Source: an uncultured Pelagibacteraceae bacterium (GTDB taxonomy: Bacteria > Pseudomonadota > Alphaproteobacteria > Pelagibacterales > Pelagibacteraceae). From it: DNA of 64,000 bases. The notes under the pieces were generated by a model that was not told the DNA's origin, did no database searches, and saw nothing but the letters and a program-made list of their open reading frames with translations. The stretch spans positions 24,272 to 88,271 of the forward strand of contig CACLMD010000001.1 in assembly GCA_902607945.1 (NCBI GenBank). The letters are read 5' to 3'. Within the stretch, counting starts at the first letter, position 1. Each line of letters begins with the position of its first letter. Positions 47,885 to 57,257 of the stretch are shown in pieces. The position numbers and the translations under genes are program-made.

Positions 47885-48574
47885 CTATAATGCCTTACCT
47901 AATTTAACTTTATAAGAAACACCCATTGTTGATGTAGCAAAAGTATTTTTAATTAAATCACCTTTTAGAGTATTGTTAGATTTTTCTTTCTCTAGAGAGT
48001 CTAAAATTGCATTATAATTTTTTAATAATTGATCATCATTAAAAGATTTTTTACCAATACTTACTCCAATATTTCCATCTTTATCGTTTCTAATTTCAAC
48101 TTGACCAGATTTTGCATTTGTTACAGCTTCTTTTATATTTTCTGAAACAGAACCGAGTTTTGGGTTCGGCATTAATCCTTTTGGTCCCAAAACCTTTCCA
48201 AGTTTTGAAAGCTTAACCATCATACCTGGCGTACAAATTAATTTTTCAAAGTTTAATTCACCAGATTTAATTTTTTCTATAAATTCGTCACTTCCTACCA
48301 AATCTGCTCCAGCATCTTTTGCTTCTTGAGCTTTATTGTCTTCACAAACAACAGCGACTTTTACCTTTTTTCCAGTTCCACCTGGTAAGTTAACAACAGT
48401 TCTAATATTTACTTCACCTTTTTTTTGTTTGTTATTTATTTGAAAACTTAAATCTAAGGACTCATCAAACTTAGTTGTACAATTCTTTTTAAGTTCTGGT
48501 AATAACTTCTCTATAGGCTGAGCATTTTGATCTCTTGTTTTTTCAGGTAGTTTTTTAAATCTTTTAGATTTCAT
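47885..48574 (-). CDS. rplA: 50S ribosomal protein L1
   Basis: CTPGMMVKLSKLGKVLGPKGLMPNPKLGSVS. Confidence 0.98.
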   Translation of the reverse strand: MKSKRFKKLPEKTRDQNAQPIEKLLPELKKNCTTKFDESLDLSFQINNKQKKGEVNIRTVVNLPGGTGKKVKVAVVCEDNKAQEAKDAGADLVGSDEFIEKIKSGELNFEKLICTPGMMVKLSKLGKVLGPKGLMPNPKLGSVSENIKEAVTNAKSGQVEIRNDKDGNIGVSIGKKSFNDDQLLKNYNAILDSLEKEKSNNTLKGDLIKNTFATSTMGVSYKVKLGKAL

Positions 48575-49005
48575 TACTCTTTAACCTCTATACCCATTGA
48601 TCTTGCTGATCCTGAAATTATCTTAACTGCTTGATCTAAATCTAGAGCATTCAAGTCATTCATTTTTTGTTTAGCAATCTCTTCTGCTTGTTTTTTTGTA
48701 ATCGAAGCAACAATGCTTCTACCTGGTTCTTTTGATCCACTTTTTAATTTTGCTGCCTCTCTAATAAAAAAAGAAGCTGGTGGTGATTTAATTTTAAAAT
48801 CAAATTTCTTGTCCTTATAAACTGTAATTTCAACTGGAACAGGTTTACCTGCCATTGATTTAGTTTTGTCATTAAATGCTTTACAGAATTCCATGATATT
48901 AACACCACGTTGACCTAATGCAGGTCCTACTGGTGGAGCAGGATTTGCTTGACCACCTTTGATCTGTAACTTTATAAATCCACTAATTTCTTTTTTTGCA
49001 GCCAT
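48574..49005 (-). CDS. rplK: 50S ribosomal protein L11
   Basis: [36 protein letters not shown]. Confidence 0.98.
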   Translation of the reverse strand: MAAKKEISGFIKLQIKGGQANPAPPVGPALGQRGVNIMEFCKAFNDKTKSMAGKPVPVEITVYKDKKFDFKIKSPPASFFIREAAKLKSGSKEPGRSIVASITKKQAEEIAKQKMNDLNALDLDQAVKIISGSARSMGIEVKE

Positions 49006-49535
49006 TAACTTGTTTTCTCCACTTGATTATATTCTAATTCTACTGGTGTTGGACGACCAAATATAGAGACTGAAACCTTAAGTCTAGATTTATCTTCATC
49101 AATTCCTTCTACCATTCCACTGAATGAAGCAAAAGGTCCATCTACTACCTGAACTTTTTCACCAATGCTATACTCTATACCAGATTTCGGCTGAGCCACA
49201 CCATCTTTTATTTGACCTAAAATTTTCTCAATTTCTTTATCAGAAACAGGAACAGGCATTCCTTTTGTGCCCAAAAAACCACTTACTCTCTTTATATTCT
49301 TAATCATATGGTAGATGCTATTATCCATTTCACTCTTAATTAATACATATCCTGGAAAATATTTTTTTTTTCTTTGAACTCTTTTTCCTCTTTTTACTTC
49401 AGTTACATCGTGAGTTGGAACAACAATCTCCTCAAATTTTTCTGAAATTTTAGCTTTTTCAGCTTCTTCTTTTATTAACCCAGCAACTTTATTTTCAAAA
49501 CTTGAGTGCGATTGAACAATATACCAATTTTTCAT
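49005..49535 (-). CDS. nusG: Transcription termination/antitermination protein NusG
   Basis: [22 protein letters not shown]...[19 protein letters not shown]. Confidence 0.97.
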   Translation of the reverse strand: MKNWYIVQSHSSFENKVAGLIKEEAEKAKISEKFEEIVVPTHDVTEVKRGKRVQRKKKYFPGYVLIKSEMDNSIYHMIKNIKRVSGFLGTKGMPVPVSDKEIEKILGQIKDGVAQPKSGIEYSIGEKVQVVDGPFASFSGMVEGIDEDKSRLKVSVSIFGRPTPVELEYNQVEKTS

Positions 49536-49726
49536 TATATACTTACCTTTAACAAGAGTTCTAAAAAAAACTTTAAAACTTGATCAAGAAGTAAAAAAAA
49601 TAAAGACATTACAACCGCCATGATAAAAACCATCAAAGCACCTTGTAAGGTTTCTTTCCAAGTAGGCCATGAAACTTTAAATGCTTCTTGTTTTACTTCT
49701 TGAATAAATTTAATTGGGTTTCTCAT
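49535..49726 (-). CDS. secE: Preprotein translocase subunit SecE
   Basis: FIQEVKQEAFKVSWPTWKETLQGALMVFIMAVVMSLFFLLLDQ. Confidence 0.95.
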   Translation of the reverse strand: MRNPIKFIQEVKQEAFKVSWPTWKETLQGALMVFIMAVVMSLFFLLLDQVLKFFLELLLKVSI

Positions 49727-49743
49727 ATTAATTAAGCTCTAAT

Positions 49744-49819
49744 TGGCAGGAGCGGAGGGACTCGAACCCTCAGCCTCCGGTTTTGGAGACCGGCGCTCTA
49801 CCAATTGAGCTACACTCCT
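49744..49819 (-). tRNA. tRNA-Trp (CCA anticodon), 3' CCA encoded
   Basis: Reverse complement AGGAGTG...CTCCAAA loop...CGCTCCTGCCA; 7-bp acceptor stem pairs. Confidence 0.95.
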
Positions 49820-49829
49820 ATATATAGAG

Positions 49830-51020
49830 TTACTCTATAATTTTAGTTACTACTCCAGCTCCAACAGTTCTTCCACCTTCTCTAATGGCAAAATTTAATT
49901 TTTCAGACATTGCAATTGGTGTAATTAACTTAACTGTAAATTTAGCATCATCACCTGGCATAATCATTTCTGTACCAGCAGGTAATTCTACTTCCCCAGT
50001 AACATCGGTAGTTCTAAAATAAAACTGTGGTCTATACTTAGTAAAGAATGGAGTATGTCTTCCGCCTTCCTCTTTTTTAAGTACATAAGCTTGAGCTTCA
50101 AATTTAGTATGTGGCGTTACTGAACCAGGTTTACAAAGAACTTGACCTCTTTCGATATCATCTCTTTCAACACCTCTTAAAAGAACACCAACGTTGTCAC
50201 CAGCTTCACCTGAGTCTAAAAGCTTTCTAAACATTTCAACACCAGTACAAACTGATTTTTTGGTATCTCTAATACCAACAATTTCTATTTCATCACCAGT
50301 TTTAAGAATACCTGACTCAACTCTACCAGTTGCAACTGTACCTCTCCCAGAAATTGAGAAAACATCCTCTACAGGCATTAAGAAATCTTTATCTTTTGGC
50401 CTATCAGGTTGAGGAATAAAAGCATCAACATTTTTCATCAATTCTAAAATTGAATTTTTTCCAATTTCATCATCTCTTCCTTCCACTGCAGCAAGAGCTG
50501 AACCTTTAGCAATAGGAGTTTTATCTCCTGGGAATTTATATGAAGTTAATAACTCTTTTATTTCCTCTTCAACTAGATCAATCATTTCTTTATCGTCAAC
50601 TTGATCTACTTTATTTAAATAAACACATATCGCTGGAACACCAACTTGTCTTGCTAAAAGAATATGCTCTCTAGTTTGGGGCATTGGTCCATCAGCAGCG
50701 TTAACAACCAAAATTGCTCCATCCATTTGTGCAGCACCAGTAATCATGTTTTTTACATAGTCAGCATGTCCTGGACAATCTACGTGTGCGTAATGTCTTT
50801 TTTCAGTTTCATATTCAACATGTGCAGTAGAGATTGTAATACCTCTTTCTTTTTCTTCTGGAGCTTTATCAATTTGATCGTAAGCAACTGCTTTAGCACC
50901 ACCAGTTTCTGATAAAACTTTAGTGATAGCTGCAGTTAAAGTAGTTTTACCATGGTCAACATGGCCAATTGTACCAATATTACAATGCGGTTTATTTCTT
51001 ACAAATTTTTCTTTAGACAT
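49830..51020 (-). CDS. tuf: Elongation factor Tu
   Basis: [61 protein letters not shown]. Confidence 0.99.
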   Translation of the reverse strand: MSKEKFVRNKPHCNIGTIGHVDHGKTTLTAAITKVLSETGGAKAVAYDQIDKAPEEKERGITISTAHVEYETEKRHYAHVDCPGHADYVKNMITGAAQMDGAILVVNAADGPMPQTREHILLARQVGVPAICVYLNKVDQVDDKEMIDLVEEEIKELLTSYKFPGDKTPIAKGSALAAVEGRDDEIGKNSILELMKNVDAFIPQPDRPKDKDFLMPVEDVFSISGRGTVATGRVESGILKTGDEIEIVGIRDTKKSVCTGVEMFRKLLDSGEAGDNVGVLLRGVERDDIERGQVLCKPGSVTPHTKFEAQAYVLKKEEGGRHTPFFTKYRPQFYFRTTDVTGEVELPAGTEMIMPGDDAKFTVKLITPIAMSEKLNFAIREGGRTVGAGVVTKIIE

Positions 51021-51064
51021 TACTTTTATTCCTCACATTCTTTTTTTTTATAATTTTTAATTCT

Positions 51065-51138
51065 TGGAGCGGGTAAAGGGAATCGAACCCTTACATCCAG
51101 CTTGGAAGGCTAGCGTTCTACCATTGAACTACACCCGC
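51065..51138 (-). tRNA. tRNA-Gly (TCC anticodon), 3' CCA encoded
   Basis: Reverse complement GCGGGTGTAGTTCAATGGTAGAACGCTAGCCTTCCAAGCTGGATGTAAGGGTTCGATTCCCTTTACCCGCTCCA. Confidence 0.95.
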
Positions 51139-51183
51139 ACAACCCCAAGAGTAACACTCCATATTATTTAAAATTTTATTGAG

Positions 51184-51269
51184 TGGTGGAGGGGGAAAGA
51201 TTCGAACTTTCGAAGACCGAAGTCAACGGGTTTACAGCCCGCCCCATTTGACCGCTCTGGAACCCCTCC
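51184..51269 (-). tRNA. tRNA-Tyr (GTA anticodon), long variable arm, 3' CCA encoded
   Basis: Reverse complement GGAGGGGTTCCAGAGCGG...CGGGCTGTAAACCCG...GGTTCGAATC-like T arm...CCCCCTCCACCA. Confidence 0.95.
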
Positions 51270-51318
51270 TTTTTGGGGAAGTGTCCCCTTGTTCAATAAA
51301 GCTTCAAACAACACGCGT

Positions 51319-51346
51319 TTTATATATTTTATTCATGTAATTGCAA
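51319..51346 (-). promoter_or_regulatory. Predicted sigma70-type promoter upstream of tRNA-Tyr/tRNA-Gly/tuf
   Basis: Minus strand TTGCAA - 16 nt - TATAAA followed by GC-rich ACGCGTG. Confidence 0.6.
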
Positions 51347-51399
51347 TATGAGAATTATTAAGAAAATATAGTAAAAAAAGGGTAAAACTAGGGAAAATT

Positions 51400-52149
51400 A
51401 TGAACAAATCAACTTTTTTTATTGTTGGCCAACATGCTGTAATTGAGGCTCTTAAAAATCCAAGAAGAAAAGTTTTAAGACTATTTTTAACTGAAGAAAG
51501 TAAAAAAAATATTCACAGAAATAGCCCTAAAAAAAACTTACTAGAGGATATTAAGGTTTATTTTAAAACAAAGAAAGAGTTGGATAAATATTCTACTAAA
51601 GAAAATTTACTTCACCAAGGATATGTGGCTGAAATTGAACATTTAAACAAACCTATACTTAAAGAGTTTATAAAAGATAAAGATAATGAAGAAATTACTT
51701 TAGTATGTTTAGATAGTGTTACTGACCCAAGAAATATCGGTTCTTTAATTCGAAGTGCATTGTCATTTAATATTGATGGAATTATTATAAAAGAAAGACA
51801 TTTTCCAGATGAAAGTAAACTTATGTACAAGGCTGCAAGTGGAGCGATGGAATATATTAATATATTTGAGGTATCTAATATAAATTCTACTCTAAAAAAT
51901 TTAAAAGATAAAAACTTTTGGATTTATGGTTTTGATGGAAAAGGAGATAAAAAATTTACAGAAATTGAATGGCGAGGAAATAATATTCTTGTTTTTGGTT
52001 CAGAAGGATCGGGCATGCATGAACATACATCTAAATATGCCGATTTTTTAGTAAAGATCGATATTAATAAAAAAATTGAAAGTTTAAATATATCTAACAG
52101 TGCTGCAATTGTTTTTCATCATTTAAGTTACTTAAAAAAAAATGATTAA
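51400..52149 (+). CDS. rlmB: 23S rRNA (guanosine-2'-O)-methyltransferase RlmB (TrmH/SpoU family)
   Basis: IVGQHAVIEALKNPRRKVLRLFL; DSVTDPRNIGSLIRSALSF; VFGSEGSGMHE; LNISNSAAIVFHHL. Confidence 0.92.
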   Translation: MNKSTFFIVGQHAVIEALKNPRRKVLRLFLTEESKKNIHRNSPKKNLLEDIKVYFKTKKELDKYSTKENLLHQGYVAEIEHLNKPILKEFIKDKDNEEITLVCLDSVTDPRNIGSLIRSALSFNIDGIIIKERHFPDESKLMYKAASGAMEYINIFEVSNINSTLKNLKDKNFWIYGFDGKGDKKFTEIEWRGNNILVFGSEGSGMHEHTSKYADFLVKIDINKKIESLNISNSAAIVFHHLSYLKKND

Positions 52150-53168
52150 TGAATTTTTACCAAAAATCTATGAGCTTTCATATTAGAAATCTTTGATTTC
52201 ATAACTTTTGAAACATCTTTTAATTTTATTACTTTTACTAATTTAGTTAAATCTTTTTTAAATTTTAATGAATTAAATCTTTTAAATATTTTTTTTCTTT
52301 CATTCAGGTTTGTGAGCTCTGCATTAATTCCTTTAATGTTTATACCTCTTAAAATCAAAGGTAAAATATTTATTTTAGAAACGTTATTTAAGATGTTTCC
52401 TATAGAAACAAACATGCCACCTTTGATTAAATACTTCAAACTATTGTCTATTATATCACCCCCTAAATTATCAAATATAACAGAATATTTTTCATTCAAT
52501 AATCCAAAATTATTTGATTTAAGAAACTTTTTTGGTGAATGTATCTTTTTTATATTTAAAATTTTGAAAATGTTACTTGTCTCTTTTTTTGAACTTATTA
52601 CTTCAACATCTATTCCATATGTTTTGAGTAAAAATACTATAAACATTCCAACATTACCTGATGCTCCAGTAACCAATACAGGTTTTTTTTTATTTGTCTG
52701 AATTATTTTTAGAGAATTGTTAAAAGCCTTAATGGCTGTAAAGCCAGATGTGCCTATTATCATTGACTCCTTCAAAGTTAATCCTCTAGGTAATTTATCA
52801 ACCCAGCTTTCTGGAACTAAAATAAATTCTGAAAAAGATCCATTTCTTTCAATGCCCAAAGGTCTAGCTATCACCATAACTTTATCATTTCTTTTAAATT
52901 TTTTTGAGTTTGAATAATAAATAATTCCACTAGCATCAATCCCAGGTATGTGGGGAAATCTTTTAATAAGATTAGGACTATTATTTAAAATTAGAATATC
53001 TTTATAATTTATATTTGTATAAGAAACTTTAATTACAACAAAATTTTTTTTAATATCATTTTTGTATAAATAGTTATTCTTAGTAATTCGATTAGTAATT
53101 TTACCCTTGTGCATTTTAAATATTTTTAATGCATTATAATTTATTGGAAATATCTTATCTAAGCTCAT
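52146..53168 (-). CDS. Zinc-independent MDR reductase, YhdH/AcuI (acrylyl-CoA reductase)-like
   Basis: HIPGIDASGIIYYSN; GTSGFTAIKAF; VLVTGASGNVGMFIVFLLKTYG. Confidence 0.8.
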   Translation of the reverse strand: MSLDKIFPINYNALKIFKMHKGKITNRITKNNYLYKNDIKKNFVVIKVSYTNINYKDILILNNSPNLIKRFPHIPGIDASGIIYYSNSKKFKRNDKVMVIARPLGIERNGSFSEFILVPESWVDKLPRGLTLKESMIIGTSGFTAIKAFNNSLKIIQTNKKKPVLVTGASGNVGMFIVFLLKTYGIDVEVISSKKETSNIFKILNIKKIHSPKKFLKSNNFGLLNEKYSVIFDNLGGDIIDNSLKYLIKGGMFVSIGNILNNVSKINILPLILRGINIKGINAELTNLNERKKIFKRFNSLKFKKDLTKLVKVIKLKDVSKVMKSKISNMKAHRFLVKIH

Positions 53169-53599
53169 TTTTTTGATATAAAATAATTATAGTTCCCACT
53201 AGCAATCTTAATATTTTTTTGATCCTTAACAATTCCAAAAGTTTCAATTTTAATTTTATTAATTTTTAATATCTTTATATAAATATTTAGAATAGTTGGA
53301 TTATTAATTTTAGCATAAAAATTTGTTTTTGAGCTAGTAATAAGACATATTTTATCTTTGAACATTCTATTTGAATAAAGAGTTGATACTATAGTTTGAA
53401 GTATTGACTCCTCTATTAAAGTTCCGGGCATCATTGGATTATCAAAAAAATGACATTTTAAAAACCAGGAATTTTTTTTAACATGTTTAATGCCGGTAGC
53501 CGATTTAAGAGAAATGATATTTTTAACTTTATCTATCATAAGAAAAGGTTCTTTAATTTTTGTTAATGAAATAATCTTTTTTTTATCTAGGTTTTTCAT
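53165..53599 (-). CDS. FabZ-like hotdog 3-hydroxyacyl-[ACP] dehydratase
   Basis: FLMIDKVKNI...CHFFDNPMMPGTLIEESILQ. Confidence 0.75.
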   Translation of the reverse strand: MKNLDKKKIISLTKIKEPFLMIDKVKNIISLKSATGIKHVKKNSWFLKCHFFDNPMMPGTLIEESILQTIVSTLYSNRMFKDKICLITSSKTNFYAKINNPTILNIYIKILKINKIKIETFGIVKDQKNIKIASGNYNYFISKK

Positions 53600-54789
53600 T
53601 ATTTAGCAATTGTTCTAGATAAAGTTGCAATTATATCAACACCATCCCACTCAGGAGTTAAATCAAAAGCTCTACCAACTGGTACAATTCTATCTATACC
53701 TTTTAACTTATTCTTAATAATAAATTTTTTTAAGACATCAAACTTTGTTCCATGATAAGTTATTGTTTGCAATTTTTCACTCACATAGTCTTTTAATTGG
53801 TCAATGTTTTTAAGGTCAATTTCAAAAAAAGTCCCAAAATTTACACTATTTAAATCATCTAATGTAAATCTTTTACTTTTTAATTTCACCAAGTTAAAAT
53901 CATCTATATCTATTTTGAATTCTTCTTTTTTATTCAAAGAAAAATTCATTAAATTTGAAATCTTTTTATTTGCTCCAGATAGATCTAAATCATACTTCTG
54001 ATTTACTATTTTTTTCAATTTAGTCCAAAAAAAATTTTTATTTTCTTTTTTTTTTCCAAGCCAAAAAATAATATTAGGGGAAGAACAACCAAATTGATCC
54101 ATCGTATAGGTGTCATTAAAAAATTTTTGTGCTAAATTTAACATTTGATTATCATTTAATTTATTTAATTTATCTGAGTCTAAAATAGAAATAGAATACC
54201 TATCAGCAAATGTAAGATCTATACATCTTGGTTTTGTCGTAAAAGTTTTAAATTTATTGATTGTTTTATCTCCACCCCAAATTATTCGTGCTTCGACATT
54301 TTTAGATATTTCTGAAGAAATAGTGTCAGAATTCTCATATTTTATTAACAATAGTTTATTAAATATTTTTTTTAGTTTTCTTTTTTTTGATAGTTTTTTT
54401 AAGATTTTACAAAGTATTTTAACTTGAAAAAAATTTTTACTTGGAAGACGAATTATATTGTTATTACCAGATAATAATCCAAAAACCATTGAATATGCAA
54501 AATTGGTTGGCACGTTTGATGGTGCAATATGTAAAACAGTACCGCGACCTACCCTATCTTTAAAGAAATTATAATTATTAAATAAAGATCTTATATTACT
54601 ATTCCTGCACCAAAAACCAAAGCTAATTAAATCAGGAAATTTTTTGCATTCAATATTAGTCATAATATATTTTGAAATTTCATTTAAAAAGAAAATCACA
54701 TCTTCACTAAAAATTTCAAATGGGCCCTCTTTGAAATCATAATTTCCAATAATTACTTTTATTTCTTTTTTAATTTTAGCTAACATCAC
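53599..54789 (-). CDS. LuxC-family acyl-CoA/acyl-protein reductase
   Basis: VLHIAPSNVPTNFAYSMVFGLLSGNNNIIRLPSK; catalytic-Cys-type motif MDQFGCSSPNIIFWLG. ATG alternative start at 54786. Confidence 0.85.
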   Translation of the reverse strand: MMLAKIKKEIKVIIGNYDFKEGPFEIFSEDVIFFLNEISKYIMTNIECKKFPDLISFGFWCRNSNIRSLFNNYNFFKDRVGRGTVLHIAPSNVPTNFAYSMVFGLLSGNNNIIRLPSKNFFQVKILCKILKKLSKKRKLKKIFNKLLLIKYENSDTISSEISKNVEARIIWGGDKTINKFKTFTTKPRCIDLTFADRYSISILDSDKLNKLNDNQMLNLAQKFFNDTYTMDQFGCSSPNIIFWLGKKKENKNFFWTKLKKIVNQKYDLDLSGANKKISNLMNFSLNKKEEFKIDIDDFNLVKLKSKRFTLDDLNSVNFGTFFEIDLKNIDQLKDYVSEKLQTITYHGTKFDVLKKFIIKNKLKGIDRIVPVGRAFDLTPEWDGVDIIATLSRTIAK

Positions 54790-55840
54790 TGCAGCCTCTA
54801 AGTTCAGAGTCTGGAACTCTGCCTAAAACAGTAAAATATTTGCCTAATTTACCACATTTGCAATTATCTTCTCCATGAATTATTCCAATATCTTCAGTTA
54901 ATAAACTTTGTCCAGGATAACTTGCTGGTAATAAGGATAAAGTTTGAATCAATCCTGCTTGATTTGTTTTACATAATTCTAATTTTGAATTTCTAATTAG
55001 AATGTCTGAAAAAAGTGAGCAATGAAAATATCCTTTTTCGCATTCAAGAAAAACAGAACCAGTTTGTTCGATCATACCATAATAATTATAAATTTTATTT
55101 ACACCAAGTACATTTTTAGCTTCATTTTTAAATTTAGTATTGTTTACTCTAAATTTGGTCATTTTTTTCCAACCACCACCATGAATTATCATTCCTGAAT
55201 TTTTTTTAAGTCTAATTTTTTTTCTTTTCATCTCATTGATTAAATCAAACCAAATAGAACTGGTAAATCCAAAAATAATAAACTCTTTATCTTTATTAAA
55301 TCGCATATATTTTTTCAATATTGATAAGTCTAATTTTTTTTTTTTATCTAATAAAAAAAATTTATTTCTACATAGTTGTCCAAAACCTTTAATTGCTGCT
55401 CCTTTGGCTGACATTGCTTCTTTTGATTTTAAAAAGCTTTTGCTTTCTAAGAAAAAAATATCCACATCTTTACGAATGATATTTGAAAAGATTTTATTTA
55501 AAGCTTTGGACTGCAAAATAGCAGTTTTATAATCCAAATGAATATTTGATTTCTTTGCATTAGTTGTTCCTGATGAATTAAATGTTGAAACTTTGTTTTT
55601 ATCTTTTTTTGAAATTAAATTAAAATTTTTAAATAGTGAAACATGTAAAAATGGTAGATCTGAAATTGTTTTTGTTTTGGAAATTGACTTAAATAAATTA
55701 TTCGAGATTAACTTATATTCTTTAGAATTATTATAATGAAATTTTGATAATCTTTTAATATTAGAAAAAAAAAGTTTATTTTTTTTTTCAACTGGTAAGC
55801 TAAAAGAATTTAAATTAAATAATTTCTTATAGTTTAACAT
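54776..55840 (-). CDS. LuxE-family acyl-protein synthetase
   Basis: STFNSSGTTNAKKSNIHLDYKTAILQSKALNK; YGMIEQTGSVFLEC; C-terminal ELRGCSDVS with terminal-region Cys. Confidence 0.85.
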   Translation of the reverse strand: MLNYKKLFNLNSFSLPVEKKNKLFFSNIKRLSKFHYNNSKEYKLISNNLFKSISKTKTISDLPFLHVSLFKNFNLISKKDKNKVSTFNSSGTTNAKKSNIHLDYKTAILQSKALNKIFSNIIRKDVDIFFLESKSFLKSKEAMSAKGAAIKGFGQLCRNKFFLLDKKKKLDLSILKKYMRFNKDKEFIIFGFTSSIWFDLINEMKRKKIRLKKNSGMIIHGGGWKKMTKFRVNNTKFKNEAKNVLGVNKIYNYYGMIEQTGSVFLECEKGYFHCSLFSDILIRNSKLELCKTNQAGLIQTLSLLPASYPGQSLLTEDIGIIHGEDNCKCGKLGKYFTVLGRVPDSELRGCSDVS

Positions 55841-57248
55841 TTATTTTTTTAAGCTCGTTGTAACTTATTTTTTTGTTTGGTGTTCTCGGAAAATATTTTA
55901 GCTTAATCACTTCAAAAGATCTAACACTAAAGGTGGTAATTTTTGATATTATATTTATTAATCTTTTTTTTTCATAGTTTTTTTCCATATAAATAAAAAT
56001 TTTTTTATCATCACTATGACAGGCAATTTTATATCCTTTTTTCCTCATTAAATTCTCCAAAGCACCTAGGTCAACTCTATTACCAAAAATTTTAGCAATT
56101 TTATTTTTTCTACTTGTTATAAAATAAAATCCATCCTTATCAAAATAACCTAAATCTCCTGTTGCAAGTTTAAATTGATTTGTATTATCAAATTTTAAAT
56201 CTTTAAAGTTTTTGGAGTACCCCATAAATACATTTTTTCCTTCACAAATTAATTCTCCTTGTTTAAAGGGTTTTAAGATTTTTTTTCCGTATTCATCAAC
56301 TAAATAAATATTATTTCCAGGTATTCCTTTACCAATGCTTCCAATTTTCTTTTTTAAATATTCTGGTTTTAAATATGAAATTCTTGGTGATGCTTCTGTT
56401 TGACCATACATACTATAAAATTTTAAATCATTATTATCACAAAATTTAATTATCTCTCTAATATTTGTTTCTTCTAGTTTTCCTCCAGCTTGAGTAAGAT
56501 ATCTTAATGTTTTAATTCTAATATTTTTAAGACCAATTTTACTTAGGATTTCATATGCATAGGGAACACCATTGAATGAGGTAATTTTATTCTTTTTGAA
56601 AACCTTCCAAAAATTTTTTTCAATTAAGGAATTATTTATAACTATTATTGATCCACCTTTTTCTAAATGGGTATTAATTACAGAAAGCATGTAGCTATAA
56701 CTGATTGGTAAATTTGTTATTGCGCAATCATTTTTTTGAATTTTTAAATATTTGATAATAGAGTCTGTATTATTTTTAAGGTTGGATTTAGATAATTTAA
56801 CGAATTTAATAGTCCCCATCGATCCAGAAGTGGATAACAACAAGGATAAGTTTTTGTTAAGATTTATTTTTTTGATAGATTTATTTTTTAATAAAATTTC
56901 ATTATAAAAACTATACTTTTCTTCACATTTTCTGTGAAATATTGACTCATTTTTTTTTGATAAAAAAATATAGTTAGGTTTATAATTTTTAAAGATCTTA
57001 AGAATATCTTTTTTTTTTGTTTTTGAGTCTACAATTATTGCAGCATGATTATTAATTATACAAAAAATGTATGCTATTAAAGAACCAATACTATTTTCTG
57101 AAATTATTAAGATCAAAGACCTTTGATTAACTTTTTTTTTGATCTTATTTAATTCAATTAATAAATCTTTATAAGTAAGTTTTAAAAAACTTCCATCACT
57201 TATAGCTATTCTGTTACGATGATGAACAAAAGATTTAAATAATCTCAT
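55827..57248 (-). CDS. AMP-dependent acyl-CoA/ACP ligase (ANL superfamily)
   Basis: LLSTSGSMGTIKFVKLS; YGQTEASPRI; ATGDLGYFDKDGFYFITSR; RTPNKKISYNEL. Confidence 0.88.
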   Translation of the reverse strand: MRLFKSFVHHRNRIAISDGSFLKLTYKDLLIELNKIKKKVNQRSLILIISENSIGSLIAYIFCIINNHAAIIVDSKTKKKDILKIFKNYKPNYIFLSKKNESIFHRKCEEKYSFYNEILLKNKSIKKINLNKNLSLLLSTSGSMGTIKFVKLSKSNLKNNTDSIIKYLKIQKNDCAITNLPISYSYMLSVINTHLEKGGSIIVINNSLIEKNFWKVFKKNKITSFNGVPYAYEILSKIGLKNIRIKTLRYLTQAGGKLEETNIREIIKFCDNNDLKFYSMYGQTEASPRISYLKPEYLKKKIGSIGKGIPGNNIYLVDEYGKKILKPFKQGELICEGKNVFMGYSKNFKDLKFDNTNQFKLATGDLGYFDKDGFYFITSRKNKIAKIFGNRVDLGALENLMRKKGYKIACHSDDKKIFIYMEKNYEKKRLINIISKITTFSVRSFEVIKLKYFPRTPNKKISYNELKKINVKL

Positions 57249-57257
57249 TTGAAAGAT

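Noticed and set aside
51184-51269. tRNA-Tyr as integration site for the adjacent island
   Set aside because: rlmB lies between the tRNA and the island, and no integrase or duplicated tRNA 3' end was noticed.
53599-55840. Complete bioluminescence (lux) operon
   Set aside because: No luxA/luxB-like or luxD-like ORF present; only LuxC- and LuxE-family proteins.
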